From Haloechinothrix halophila YIM 93223 (GTDB lineage: Bacteria; Actinomycetota; Actinomycetes; Mycobacteriales; Pseudonocardiaceae), in contig NZ_KI632509.1 in assembly GCF_000504245.1 (NCBI RefSeq), positions 4,863,502 through 4,927,501 on the forward strand: a DNA stretch of 64,000 nucleotides, written 5' to 3'. Under the pieces are notes generated by a model, which saw only the letters and a list, made by a program, of their open reading frames with translations, had not been told where the DNA came from and ran no database searches. The position numbers and the translations under genes are program-made. How positions within the stretch are numbered: the first letter of the stretch is position 1; every line of letters begins with the position of its first letter. Below are positions 48,973-57,511 of this stretch, in pieces.

Positions 48973-49755
48973 ATGGCAGAGCCCGATTCCGGGACCCGCG
49001 GCCGCGCCCGCATGTCGATGACCAACCTCGACGACATCGCGATGCTCCTGCTCGCGGTGTTCTCCGTCGGGTTGCTCGTGCACGTGACGTTCATCGAACC
49101 CTCGTTGTCGCGCGCGCTGTGGGTGATCATCGTCGATACGTCGATCTGCGGCGTGTTTCTCATCGAGTTCCTGTGGCGGTGGCGTTCGCACGGCTGGGAT
49201 CGCTGGTTCCCGCTGCGCAACTTCTACGAAATCCTCGGCATGATCCCGCTGGCGCACCCCGCGCTGCGCAGCCTGCGGCTGCTGCGGATCATCGGCATCG
49301 TGGTGCGGCTGGTGCGAGCGGCGGACCTGGTGTTCGGTGAGCGGTTCACCTACCGGCTGGTGGAACGGCTCGCCGAGCCGATCGTGCTCGCGATCAAGAA
49401 GCCGATCACCGTCGCGGTGCTCGACGAGGTCGTCAAAGTGCTCGCCACCGGGCACTATCCGCGCCACCTGGCGAGTTCGCTGCGGGAGAACCACGACGAG
49501 TTGCAGGCGCTCATCGCGGAGAAGCTGGACGCGGACCCGCAGCTCGGCAGGCTGAAGCTGGTGCCGTTCCACGACCAGCTGGTGCGCACGGTGACCGAGT
49601 CGACGATGCGGGTGACGCTCGAGGTGCTGACCGACCCGCGCATCGACGAGTTCTTCGCCGACTTCATTCAGCAGGCCGAGGTGCAGATCCGCGACGCGGT
49701 GCAGCGCGGCGAGCACCAGCGGCTGCGGGAGGAGCAAGCGCGGATCGAGCGGTAG
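48973..49755 (+). CDS. Voltage-sensor-like membrane protein without a pore domain
   Basis: 260 residues. Four hydrophobic segments at about 20-42, 48-69, 80-94 and 97-116 resemble S1-S4 of voltage sensors. S2 reads VDTSICGVFLIEFLWRW, matching the acidic-Phe-Glu pattern (D55, F62, E65) of the charge-transfer centre. S4 has arginines at 99, 102, 105, 112 and 115. No S5-pore-S6 follows: the remaining ~140 residues are soluble, helical and charged. Such proteins are often annotated as ion transporters. It may be a proton pathway or voltage sensor coupled to a cytoplasmic output domain. The ATG follows GAGGAGG. Confidence 0.75.
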   Translation: MAEPDSGTRGRARMSMTNLDDIAMLLLAVFSVGLLVHVTFIEPSLSRALWVIIVDTSICGVFLIEFLWRWRSHGWDRWFPLRNFYEILGMIPLAHPALRSLRLLRIIGIVVRLVRAADLVFGERFTYRLVERLAEPIVLAIKKPITVAVLDEVVKVLATGHYPRHLASSLRENHDELQALIAEKLDADPQLGRLKLVPFHDQLVRTVTESTMRVTLEVLTDPRIDEFFADFIQQAEVQIRDAVQRGEHQRLREEQARIER

Positions 49756-49829
49756 CGGCGGCTGGCGCGGATCGCCGTGGGGGGCGGGCGCGCGTCGGTA
49801 GCGGCGGTCGTCGTCGGCCCGAGAGCGCG

Positions 49830-52358
49830 TCAGCGACGGCGGTTGGTGCCGGTCGTCGGCTCGGCGGTCAGCGGGTCCTCCGGCCAGGCGTGCTTCGGGT
49901 AGCGACCGCGCAGCTCCGCCCGCACCTGTGGATATCCGTTCCGCCAGAACGACGCCAGATCGGTGGTGACCGCACACGGCCTGCCCGCTGGCGACAGCAA
50001 GTGCAGCACGACCGGCGCCGCGCCGTCCGCGACCACCGGCGTGCGGAGCCAACCGAACGTCTCTTGCAACCGGACCGCCAGCACCGGATCGCCCTCGGAG
50101 TAGTCGACACGGATGCGCGAACCGGTCGGCACCTCGATGCGCTCCGGGGCGAGATCGTCCAGCCGGGCGACGTGTTGCCACGGGATCAGTCTGCGCAGCA
50201 GATCGCCGGCGTCGAGCGCGGCGAGGTCCGCCCGTGAGCGGGACGTCGACAGCTCGGGTTCCAGCCATTCGTCCGCCCGCGCGAGCAGGTACGCATCGCC
50301 CATGGCTGGCCACGGCTCACCCAGCGTGCGGTGCAGGAACGCCAACCGGTCACGGAGGGCGGTGGCCTCACGTGACCAGCGCAGCAGCCCGGTGCCCTCG
50401 GTGCGCAGGCCGTCGAGCAGGGCGGATCGGATGGCGGTCGGGTCGGGGTCGGCGAGTGGCCGCTGGCTGAGTTCGATCGCGCCGAGCCAGTCGCGGCTGC
50501 GCGCCCGGACGTCGCCGTCGTCCCAGGTGATCTCGTCCTCCGTGCGGCGCAACGTGGCGGCGGCCGCCGTGGCGAGGTCGATGTCGGCAGGTGCCGCCAG
50601 CCGGATGACCGCGTGCTTCCGGCCTGGCTCGCGGGTGGCTTCGGCGACGGCGAGCCATTCCGCGTCCGCCAGTGCGCCATCGCGCGGTAGTTCCGCGGCG
50701 GTTCCGTTCGCCATGAGATACACCCGCGTGCCTGGTGCGCGACGGCGCGCGATCCGTTCGGGGTGCGCGAGGGCGATGACGTAGGCCGGGTCGGGGGTGG
50801 TGTCCGCGCGCATGGCGGCCCTTGCGTCGTCCGTGCGGGTCCCGGCCTCGGCGTCGTCCGTGCGCCGGTCGGCTCCGGTGGTGTCCGTCGCGATGCGCTC
50901 AAGGCGCGCGACGTCGTCCCGCCAGCGGCGTGCGCCCGGTGCGGTGCCACGCCGGAGTCCGGACAGCGCGGCGTCGACGTCCGTCGCGGTACTCGCGCCC
51001 GCGGCGTCGAGCAGCGCGACCACCTCCGCCGCGCAGCGTCGTCCGGCATCCTGTGCGCCGTCGAGTAACGCCCGCGCGAGCCTGGGATGCAGCCCTGCCC
51101 GCGCCATCGCCCGGCCCCTGCCGGTGACGGCACCGTCATCGTCGACCGCGCCCAGGGTCGCGAGCACCCGCACACCGGCGTCCAGCGGACCACGCGTCGG
51201 CGGATCCCACCAGGACAGACCGCCGCCGTCCGGCGTGCCCCAGCAGGCGAGTTCGAGCGCCAGCGGGGTCAGGTCCGCGATAGCGATTTCCGGTTCCGGG
51301 TATGCGGGTAGCGTGCTGTGTTCGTGTTCCGGCCAGCATCGCAGCACCAGCCCCGGTCCCTGCCGCGCCGCCCTGCCAGCGCGTTGTTCGGCGACGGCGG
51401 CGCTGACCCGCACCGTGGTCAGCCCGGAGAGCCCGCGCCGGTGGTCCACACGCGGCACTCGCGCCAGCCCGGAATCCACCACCGAGCGCACGCCTGGCAC
51501 CGTCACGCTGGACTCCGCGATGGCCGTCGCGAGCACCACGCGACGCCGCTCGCTCTCCCGCAGCACGGCGTCCTGGCCGGATCCGGTCAGTCCACCGTGG
51601 AGCACCTGGACGTCCACACCGGAGTCCGGCAGATCGTCGAGCGCTCCGGACACCGCGCTGATTTCCCCCACTCCGGGCAAGAACGCCAGCACGTCGCCGT
51701 CGGCTTCGGACAGCGCGGTACGCACCGCCCGTGCGACGCAGGCCGCCACCCGCTCGCTCCTGGCGGGTGGGATGTGTCGCGTGGTGACGTCGAACAGCGG
51801 CGTCCGCGCGGTCACGATCGGTGCGGACGACCCGTCGCCAAGCAACGACGCCAGCCGGTCGGCGGCCACCGTCGCGGACGTGGCGAGCAGGCGCAGGTCG
51901 TCACGCAGCCCGCCCCTGACGTCCAGCAGCAGGGCGAGCAGCAGATCGGCGTCGAGGTGTCGTTCGTGGCACTCGTCGAGCACGACGGCGGCCACGCCGG
52001 GCAGGTCGGTGTCGGCTTGCAGGCGTCGCACCAGCAGCCCCGACGTCACGACCTCGATGCGGGTGGCGTCGGAAACCTTCCGGTCGCCACGCACCGAGTA
52101 GCCGACGGTCTGGCCCACGCGCTCGCCGAGCAACGACGCCATCCGGCGCGCGGCGGCACGGGCGGCGACCCGGCGCGGCTCGGCGACCACGATGCGGCCG
52201 TCGTAGTCCCCGGTGAGCGCGAGCGGGACGACGGTCGTCTTGCCGGTGCCGGGCGGCGCGACCAGCACGGCGCTGCCGATGTCCCGCAGTGCGCAGAGCA
52301 CCTCCGGCACCACAGCACGCACCGGCAGGTCAGGCAATGCGGCGAGATGTGTGTCCAC
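49830..52358 (-). CDS. hrpB: ATP-dependent helicase HrpB
   Basis: 842 residues, DEAH-box family. Walker A is VLVAPPGTGKTTVVPLAL, the DEAH-type box is VLDECHERHLDADL, and motif III is LATSATV. The HrpB-specific C-terminal region (HVARLDDLAPERIEVPTGSR; RVDYSEGDPVLAVRLQETFG) confirms the subfamily. The biological role of bacterial HrpB is poorly known. The GTG start directly follows the stop of the binding-protein gene, so the two may be cotranscribed. Confidence 0.94.
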   Translation of the reverse strand: MDTHLAALPDLPVRAVVPEVLCALRDIGSAVLVAPPGTGKTTVVPLALTGDYDGRIVVAEPRRVAARAAARRMASLLGERVGQTVGYSVRGDRKVSDATRIEVVTSGLLVRRLQADTDLPGVAAVVLDECHERHLDADLLLALLLDVRGGLRDDLRLLATSATVAADRLASLLGDGSSAPIVTARTPLFDVTTRHIPPARSERVAACVARAVRTALSEADGDVLAFLPGVGEISAVSGALDDLPDSGVDVQVLHGGLTGSGQDAVLRESERRRVVLATAIAESSVTVPGVRSVVDSGLARVPRVDHRRGLSGLTTVRVSAAVAEQRAGRAARQGPGLVLRCWPEHEHSTLPAYPEPEIAIADLTPLALELACWGTPDGGGLSWWDPPTRGPLDAGVRVLATLGAVDDDGAVTGRGRAMARAGLHPRLARALLDGAQDAGRRCAAEVVALLDAAGASTATDVDAALSGLRRGTAPGARRWRDDVARLERIATDTTGADRRTDDAEAGTRTDDARAAMRADTTPDPAYVIALAHPERIARRRAPGTRVYLMANGTAAELPRDGALADAEWLAVAEATREPGRKHAVIRLAAPADIDLATAAAATLRRTEDEITWDDGDVRARSRDWLGAIELSQRPLADPDPTAIRSALLDGLRTEGTGLLRWSREATALRDRLAFLHRTLGEPWPAMGDAYLLARADEWLEPELSTSRSRADLAALDAGDLLRRLIPWQHVARLDDLAPERIEVPTGSRIRVDYSEGDPVLAVRLQETFGWLRTPVVADGAAPVVLHLLSPAGRPCAVTTDLASFWRNGYPQVRAELRGRYPKHAWPEDPLTAEPTTGTNRRR

Positions 52359-53207
52359 TCAACCCTCGGTCACGGCAGGCGGCGCTGGCAGCTCGTAGCC
52401 GGACGCGCCCAGGTGATGACGCAGCGAGCGCTCCCACTCGCCGCTGCCGATGAACTTCCTGATCGCGTCGTTGACCGCGCGCTGGCCGCGGTGGTCGTCC
52501 TTGCGCAGGCCAATACCGTAACGCTCCTGGGAGAACTGCTGGCCGACGACCTTGAGCAGTTCGGGGTTCTGCGCGACGTACCCGGCGAGAATGGCTTCGT
52601 CGGTGGTCACGGCGTCGAGCTGCCCAGCGAGCAGTGCGGTGACGCAGTCGGCGTAGCGGGGGTACTCCTTGAGCTCGACGTCCTTGGCGTGGCGCTGTTT
52701 GACCTGCTGGGCCGACGTCGAGCCGCTGACGGAGCACAACGTCTTGCCGTTCAGCGCGCCGGGGCCGTCGATGTCCTTCGTACGCATTCCAACCATGACG
52801 GCCTGCCCGGTGACGAAGTACGGTCCCGCGAACGCCACCACCTGCTTGCGCGACTCGGTGATCGAGTACGTGCCGACGATCATGTCAACCCGTCCGTTCA
52901 CCAGCGCGGATTCCCGCTCGTCAGCGGTGACGTCGACCCACTCGATGTCCTCATCGTCGACGCCAAGCTCGTTCGCGACGAACCGAGCGAGGTCGATATC
53001 GAACCCGACGAAGCGACCGTCAAGGGTTTGTTCGGACATTCCAGGCTGACTGAACCGGGTGCCGATGACCAGGCTTTCGACGTCCTCAGCCTTGGCCACC
53101 AGCGTGTCCGGCGCCGGGTCCGAGCCGCAACTGGCGACAAGCATGGCGACACAGGTCAGCACCAGAGCAGCGATACGACTCGCGGGCCGCGCACGCCACG
53201 TAGTCAC
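52359..53207 (-). CDS. Glutamate/amino-acid ABC transporter substrate-binding lipoprotein
   Basis: 282 residues. A lipoprotein signal ends in AMLVASC. The solute-binding family 3 fold is indicated by VGFDIDLARFVANELGV, SALVNGRVDMIVGTYSITESRKQVVAFAGPY (split here), CSVSGSTSAQQVKQRH and the DAVTTDEAILAGY segment. It resembles GluB of actinobacteria. No permease or ATPase genes are nearby, so it is an orphan receptor in this window. Adjacent to hrpB (zero-base gap). Confidence 0.88.
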   Translation of the reverse strand: MTTWRARPASRIAALVLTCVAMLVASCGSDPAPDTLVAKAEDVESLVIGTRFSQPGMSEQTLDGRFVGFDIDLARFVANELGVDDEDIEWVDVTADERESALVNGRVDMIVGTYSITESRKQVVAFAGPYFVTGQAVMVGMRTKDIDGPGALNGKTLCSVSGSTSAQQVKQRHAKDVELKEYPRYADCVTALLAGQLDAVTTDEAILAGYVAQNPELLKVVGQQFSQERYGIGLRKDDHRGQRAVNDAIRKFIGSGEWERSLRHHLGASGYELPAPPAVTEG

Positions 53208-53428
53208 CAGGCAGATCGCCTCCTGAGCCCAGCGAGAGAGAGCCAGACGTCGACTGTGCCGACAGTAGCGTAAGCACCGTCACGACAACCCCAGATCGAC
53301 ATAGTCAGCAGGGGAGATTTTCACGCTGGTCAGTAGCCTGGCGGAGGCCTTGTCACGATGTGAGCACCCCACTGGCGGCCCCCTGTGCGACGGCCAGTTC
53401 GGCGTCATGTAGCGTATACACGTCGCAA

Positions 53429-53501
53429 GGGGCTGTGGCGCAGCTGGTAGCGCACCACACTGGCAGTGTGGGGGTCACGGGTTCGAGTCCCGTCAGCTCC
53501 A
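53429..53501 (+). tRNA. tRNA-Ala (anticodon GGC)
   Basis: The 73-base cloverleaf folds fully: acceptor GGGGCTG/CAGCTCC (one G-U), D stem GCGC/GCGC, anticodon stem CCACA/TGTGG with loop CTGGCAG (anticodon GGC at 53462-53464), T arm ACGGG-TTCGAGT-CCCGT, discriminator A. CCA is not encoded. TATACA at 53415-53420 is a plausible -10 element. Everything downstream is accessory-looking, so its 3' end is a candidate integration site. Confidence 0.97.
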
Positions 53502-53522
53502 CTCTTTGTGAACGTCGTTTAT

Positions 53523-53568
53523 TCAACCCCTGACCTGCGGAGACGTGGTCGGGGGTTGATCTTATTTT
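53523..53568 (+). terminator. Intrinsic terminator of tRNA-Ala
   Basis: TCAACCCCTGACC (53523-53535) pairs with GGTCGGGGGTTGA (53547-53559), 12 of 13 positions, followed by TCTTATTTT. This is one of the few classical stem-plus-T-tract terminators in the window. Confidence 0.8.
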
Positions 53569-53791
53569 GGCGTCCATAGTGGACTGGGTGCACCGCAACT
53601 GGAGCAAAACTGGAGCAGCGGTGCCGGTGTCGCGAAATGGGGTCACGGCACTGCTCCACCGGTTTTGCCCGTTTTGTACGCTTGTTGCGGGGCTGGAGCC
53701 GAGCGGCCAGTGCATGAATGCGTCTTGTCCAGACCGACCACGGGTCAAGGCGGCTTGTCCCCGCGCGGGCGGCCAACTGACTGTTGTCAGG

Positions 53792-53934
53792 TCAGGGGCT
53801 CGAGGACACCGGTATCGGCATGGGCTTGACCTTTGATTTGGCGCGCATGTCGACGCCACCACCGCCGACACCAACAGCACTACTGCCAGCAAACCCGCCG
53901 TGATCCACCTCTTCGTGTGTCTCGGTCGCTTCAT
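53792..53934 (-). pseudogene. Possible remnant of a small exported peptide
   Basis: From an ATG at 53934 the frame reads a convincing signal or anchor (MKRPRHTKRWITAGLLAVVLL). After about codon 28 the frame loses sense and runs antisense through the tRNA. In another frame, VDMRAKSKVKPMPIPVSSSP ends at a stop at 53792, so one frameshift would give a ~47-residue membrane-anchored peptide. It starts 16 bases after the lipoprotein gene. Unrecognised. The rest of 53569-53791 holds no gene. Confidence 0.3.
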
Positions 53935-53950
53935 CGTTCACGCCACGCCG

Positions 53951-54463
53951 CTAGTGGACCTCAACCATGGCCGCAGCCACCAGTCGCCGATCGACGTCGC
54001 CGCCTTCATAACTCGCTGACTTCGTGAGGCGGTAGCGGCCCGGCTCGGGAAGACCTCCGAACGGCCAGGTCTGCGCCTCGGTGCTCCCTCCCGGTTGCAG
54101 GAGGATTCCAACGTCGGGCCAGACACCATGCTGTGTGATCTCGACCCACCGTTCGCCGTTCCACCGCTCCTGGATGATCGGCAGACCTGTCATGACCTCT
54201 ACGTCACCCCGGTTGACCAGTCGGACGGCGAGCTGCTCTCCAGCCTCCATGGAGCGCTTGTCGAGTACCAGCTGGATCGCCGCCTCACCCTGCGGCGTGT
54301 GCAGGCGGGTCACATCGCCGCGGACGACGTGGCGCGGAACGTGCGAGGTGGCGCTTGTGTCGCTCCGCAGTGGCGGCTTATCGGCCGGACCGTCATCGGC
54401 GCAGGCAGCGACAACGACTACTGCGAGGGCGACCGACATCGCCACACGGAGACGACGCGTCAC
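53951..54463 (-). CDS. Ig-like domain lipoprotein (Big_14-like)
   Basis: 170 residues. The signal ends in a lipobox (ALAVVVVAACADD). The mature part has a linker, then one Ig-like beta domain with LVNRGDVEVMTGLPIIQE, ERWVEI and a final LPEPGRYRLTKSA strand pair, resembling bacterial Ig-like domains of the Big_14 type. Likely a surface-anchored protein; its ligand is unknown. GTG 54463 follows AAGGGGAA. First gene in a short minus-strand pair with the peptide remnant at 53934. Confidence 0.6.
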   Translation of the reverse strand: MTRRLRVAMSVALAVVVVAACADDGPADKPPLRSDTSATSHVPRHVVRGDVTRLHTPQGEAAIQLVLDKRSMEAGEQLAVRLVNRGDVEVMTGLPIIQERWNGERWVEITQHGVWPDVGILLQPGGSTEAQTWPFGGLPEPGRYRLTKSASYEGGDVDRRLVAAAMVEVH

Positions 54464-54550
54464 AGGCTTCCCCTTCCGCAGCAGCCCCTTGCTCAAAAGA
54501 CGCGGGCGATGTTCGATGCGTTGCACTGCCCTGGCGTTGCACCGGATAGC

Positions 54551-55039
54551 GACCGGATCAGAGCGCAGTCCGATTCGGCGCCCTACTCCAACGCATCGGA
54601 CTCGAGCAACGGCGCGTGGCGCATTTCATCGACCTGCACCACCCGCAGCTCCTCGACGCCCGAATGGAATTGTTCGTCGACCTTCGATATCATCGAATCT
54701 GTGTTCGAGTGCCTATGTGATCGGGTGGCTGAGGGGCGCGAGAAGCGCTGTCCCCTGCATCCGCTGCTCAGCGTCACCGAAGGCCCAGTCTGGGTACAGC
54801 TCGACCATTTGTTCCCGAACGTTCCGCTTGAGCGCAGGAAGCCCAGCACTGGCACGCTCAACGTGCAAGGAGATGTCCCCGGCGAACTACGGAAGTGGGA
54901 ACGCGCGACGGACGGTCGCTGGCTCGGTGTCGTCGACTACGCGATCAGCTACACCGACGAGCGATCCGATCATTACGAGCTGCCGGGCCAGCTTGTGCCA
55001 GCATGGGCGATACGCCCGCGCAACGACAGCACAGCCTGA
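54551..55039 (+). pseudogene. Unrecognised gene broken by a single frameshift
   Basis: Two overlapping frames each look coding over different parts. One (54551-54720) reads ...FGALLQRIGLEQRRVAHFID... and closes with TGA at 54718. The second, from about 54683 to 55039, reads ...FDIIESVFECLCDRVAEG... and ends VPAWAIRPR plus a short tail. Removing one base near 54681 would fuse them smoothly. No start codon is evident for the first part. No family recognised; the protein would be soluble, ~160 residues. Confidence 0.45.
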
Positions 55040-55210
55040 ACGTGCGCACGACCCCCATCGGCAGGCAGAGTTATCCACATCTGAGCAAGCAGGCAGGTCC
55101 GGCGCGCCGAGGAGACCCGTCACCAAGACCTGATGGCGCAAGTGATCCGCGTGATCGCCTCGTGCTACGCCCACCGGCCGGGACGGCAGCCTGAGTGGCG
55201 TTCCAGCAGG

Positions 55211-55330
55211 CTGTTAGGGCAGGTTGTTCTGGCCCCGCCTGGGCAGGGTGCCTCGGCCCCACTTGGGTTTGGACAAGTTGATCTGGCCCACCTTGCCGTG
55301 GGTGAACATGAGCTGGCCGCCTCCGCACCG
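55211..55330 (-). repeat. Cluster of ~30-nt intergenic repeats (copy A, minus orientation)
   Basis: Read on the minus strand, three to four units follow one another, each centred on GTGGGCC-A(G/A)ATCAACTTGTCC or variants (best copy 55271-55294; another at 55221-55236). The same family occurs in the opposite orientation at 57040-57165, so the two clusters bracket the ArsR, ABM and ACT genes. The rest of 55040-55390 holds no gene. Confidence 0.65.
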
Positions 55331-55390
55331 ACGACGACACCCACGACATCATCGACGCCCTGCTGGCAGTGCCGAATCTAAGGACGGATG

Positions 55391-56056
55391 TTAGACCTGA
55401 ATGCCGAATGTCGCTGAGACAGCGATGCGCCCACTACGGGTGAACCGGACCTTGCGTGGCCCGTCCTGGCGCACGAGCCATCGATTAAGCAACATGGTGT
55501 CCAGGAGTCCGGCGCCCACCGCGCCGGCAAGATGATGCCGTCGCTGACTCCAGTCCAGGCACGACCGCACGAGCGGCCGCCGAGAGGCCTGTGGCGCGAC
55601 GTCGACACCGATGTCGCTGAACAGCTCCAACCCCGATGTCGTGAGGTGGACCTGTTCGTCGTCTGCAATCAGATACCTGTCGTCGACAAGCTGGCCATAG
55701 ATGCGCACTGCCACCTCGCCGGCGAGGTGGTCGTAGCAGGTGCGAGCGAACGCCACGGCCGTCGCAACCGGTGGTGCGGGCACTGAGAGTGCGGTTGCGC
55801 CCAGGGATTCCAGCATGTCGGCGATCCGGTGATCGGCTATGCGGAAGTAGCGGTGTCTCCCCTGCGCTTCAACCGCCACCATGCCTGAGTCACGCAGTTT
55901 GCGGAGATGCTCACTCACCGTGGACGCGCTGACCTGCAAGTGACGGGCGAGTTCGCTGTTGGTGTGGGCGCGACCGTCCATCAACGCCGTCAGCAGTCCG
56001 GCGCGCGTGTCGTCGGCGAGCAGCGAGCCGATGACCGCAAGCGGATTGCGTTCCAT
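55391..56056 (-). CDS. ArsR-type winged-helix transcriptional regulator
   Basis: 221 residues. The N-terminal HTH (SELARHLQVSASTVSEHLRK, then GMVAVEAQGRHRYFRIAD as the wing) is ArsR-like. The ~140-residue C-terminal part is longer than in metal-sensing ArsR proteins and lacks an evident Cys metal site. The ATG at 56056 lacks a strong ribosome site and could be leaderless. It is divergent from the ABM-ACT genes, which it probably regulates. Confidence 0.8.
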   Translation of the reverse strand: MERNPLAVIGSLLADDTRAGLLTALMDGRAHTNSELARHLQVSASTVSEHLRKLRDSGMVAVEAQGRHRYFRIADHRIADMLESLGATALSVPAPPVATAVAFARTCYDHLAGEVAVRIYGQLVDDRYLIADDEQVHLTTSGLELFSDIGVDVAPQASRRPLVRSCLDWSQRRHHLAGAVGAGLLDTMLLNRWLVRQDGPRKVRFTRSGRIAVSATFGIQV

Positions 56057-56134
56057 GAGAACAACGTATCCGCTCGATAGTTCGGCCCGCACCGAAACGT
56101 CGGTGGTTAGCGTTGGCTGCAGGAGGTGCCAAGA

Positions 56135-56488
56135 GTGATTGCGATGATCTTCGAGTTCTGGTTCGACCAAAGCGCGCCCGAGATCTACGAGGAGTACCTG
56201 CGTGAGTCCGAACGGGTTCGCGCGGCCCTGGCCGAAGTCGAGGGTTGTCACGGCGTGGAGCGGTTCTCGAGCTGCGCTACGCCGGGCAAGTTCGTAGCGA
56301 TCGGGTTCTTCGATAACGAGGAGGCCGTCACGCGCTGGCGCAACCGTCCAGAGCATCGACGCGCACAAGGCTTGGGCCGAGCTCGCCTGTTCACCGACTA
56401 TCGCCTGCGCATGGCGGAGCTGGTCCGCGACTACGGCCCGCACGACAGGGCGGAGGTTCCAATGGACAGCCGCCGAGTCCACGGATAG
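56135..56488 (+). CDS. Antibiotic biosynthesis monooxygenase (ABM) fold protein
   Basis: 117 residues with the dimeric ferredoxin-like ABM fold: IAMIFEFWFDQSAPEIYEEY, LAEVEGCHGVERFSSC, FVAIGFFDNEEAVTRWRNRP and EHRRAQGLGRARLFTDYRLR. Such proteins are heme-degrading or cofactor-free oxygenases or stress proteins; specificity is not evident. GTG 56135 lies eight bases after AGGAGG; the GTG at 56126 overlaps that site and is rejected. It lies 16 bases before the ACT gene. Confidence 0.8.
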   Translation: MIAMIFEFWFDQSAPEIYEEYLRESERVRAALAEVEGCHGVERFSSCATPGKFVAIGFFDNEEAVTRWRNRPEHRRAQGLGRARLFTDYRLRMAELVRDYGPHDRAEVPMDSRRVHG

Positions 56489-56504
56489 CAAGAAGGGGAT
56501 TGAC

Positions 56505-56900
56505 GTGTTCGACATCGAGCTGGATTTGACGGATGATCCGGGCTCGCTTGCGGCAGTCGGTGAGGCCTTGGAGCAGGCCGGCGTCAGCATTGAAGGCGGC
56601 GGGATGTTCGTTGCCGCACGGAGGGGCGTTGCGCATTTCCTCGTCGAGAACGGCGACGCCGCCGGGCAAGCGTTAGTCACGGACGGGATCACGGTCCGTG
56701 ACTGCCGTCCGGTCGTCATGCTGCGCTTGAACCAAGACGAGCCGGGTCAACTCGGCAAGGTCTGTCGGGCGATGGCCGACCAGGGGGTCAACATCGACGT
56801 GCAGTACAGCGACCATGCTGGTCAACTGGTCCTTGTGGTCGACGACCACGATCGCGGGCTGCAGGTTGCAAGCCAATGGATGGCCGCCCGCCTCGGCTGA
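56505..56900 (+). CDS. Tandem ACT-domain protein
   Basis: 131 residues with two ACT-like halves: FDIELDLTDDPGSLAAVGEA (1-60) and VVMLRLNQDEPGQLGKVCRA (68-131). ACT domains bind small ligands, usually amino acids. No enzyme domain is attached, so it may be a free-standing sensor or regulator. GTG start follows AAGGGG. Probably cotranscribed with the ABM gene. Confidence 0.82.
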   Translation: MFDIELDLTDDPGSLAAVGEALEQAGVSIEGGGMFVAARRGVAHFLVENGDAAGQALVTDGITVRDCRPVVMLRLNQDEPGQLGKVCRAMADQGVNIDVQYSDHAGQLVLVVDDHDRGLQVASQWMAARLG

Positions 56901-57185
56901 CGACCGGATCCTGCACCCTCCAGCCCCGAACGATTAGGCCGGCAGCCCACGGAACTCATGCCTGTCGGGGGCGAAGCACCGCCGACACCCGGCACCGCGA
57001 ACGCTACCGCCCTGCCCAGCCCCACGACGCTCTGCAGCGCCCACGGCCAGCCGGTTCACCCCTCCAGTGGGGCCAAAACAACCTGCTCGCCGAGCGAGCG
57101 ACCGCGCAAGTGGGCCCAAATCAACTTGTCCGACACCCCTCAGATGGGACCGGCTCAACCTGCTGAAAACACAGCAGGCCAAGGC
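56901..57185. other. Intergenic stretch with repeats, no gene
   Basis: 285 bases after the ACT gene. The second half is the repeat cluster at 57040-57165. The first half holds no gene, promoter or hairpin I can support. Confidence 0.4.
57040..57165 (+). repeat. Cluster of ~30-nt intergenic repeats (copy B, plus orientation)
   Basis: Units start at 57066 (AGTGGGGCC), 57109 (AGTGGGCCC) and 57142 (AGATGGGACC), each followed by an (A)TCAAC(C/T)TG core; a partial unit lies near 57041. The best copy (57109-57132) matches 55271-55294 of copy A in about 20 of 22 positions when reverse-complemented. Confidence 0.65.
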
Positions 57186-57508
57186 GTGAGGGAACCCGTG
57201 CCGCCATTCGGGATGATGCCCACAACCACGAGGTGCAGCATCCACGAGTACCCGGCAGGGTCCTACCGGAAATGGGTGGAGACGGGAGCGAACCAGTTAA
57301 CGCTGCCGGTACCCCGGCTGGTCGTCGTGGAAGGCGCGCCCCTGAACACCTACGACTACCGCGACCTCACCATCCGCCACCGCATCGGGCTCGTTCCGAT
57401 CGTACGCTGACCTTCGTGTTCGGTCCGCACTGTGAAGGGCTCGTGTACTACCTGGTGCTCGACGTCGGCGCGCGCGTCGTAATCCTCGATGTGCACTGGT
57501 TCGGCTAA
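57186..57508 (+). pseudogene. Unrecognised small gene with a frameshift near its 3' end
   Basis: One frame (GTG 57186 or ATG 57213) reads YPAGSYRKWVETGANQLTLP and APLNTYDYRDLTIRHRIGL, then closes at 57408. A second frame continues with LTFVFGPHCEGLVYYLVLDV and VVILDVHWFG to a TAA at 57508. GC-rich third positions support coding in each frame over its own half. A single-base event around 57395-57410 would join them into a ~105-residue protein. No family recognised. Confidence 0.4.
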
Positions 57509-57511
57509 CGC

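Noticed and set aside
53353-53520. Minus-strand frame reading GLEPVTPTLPVW
   Set aside because: This is the antisense of the tRNA-Ala gene, a common false ORF.
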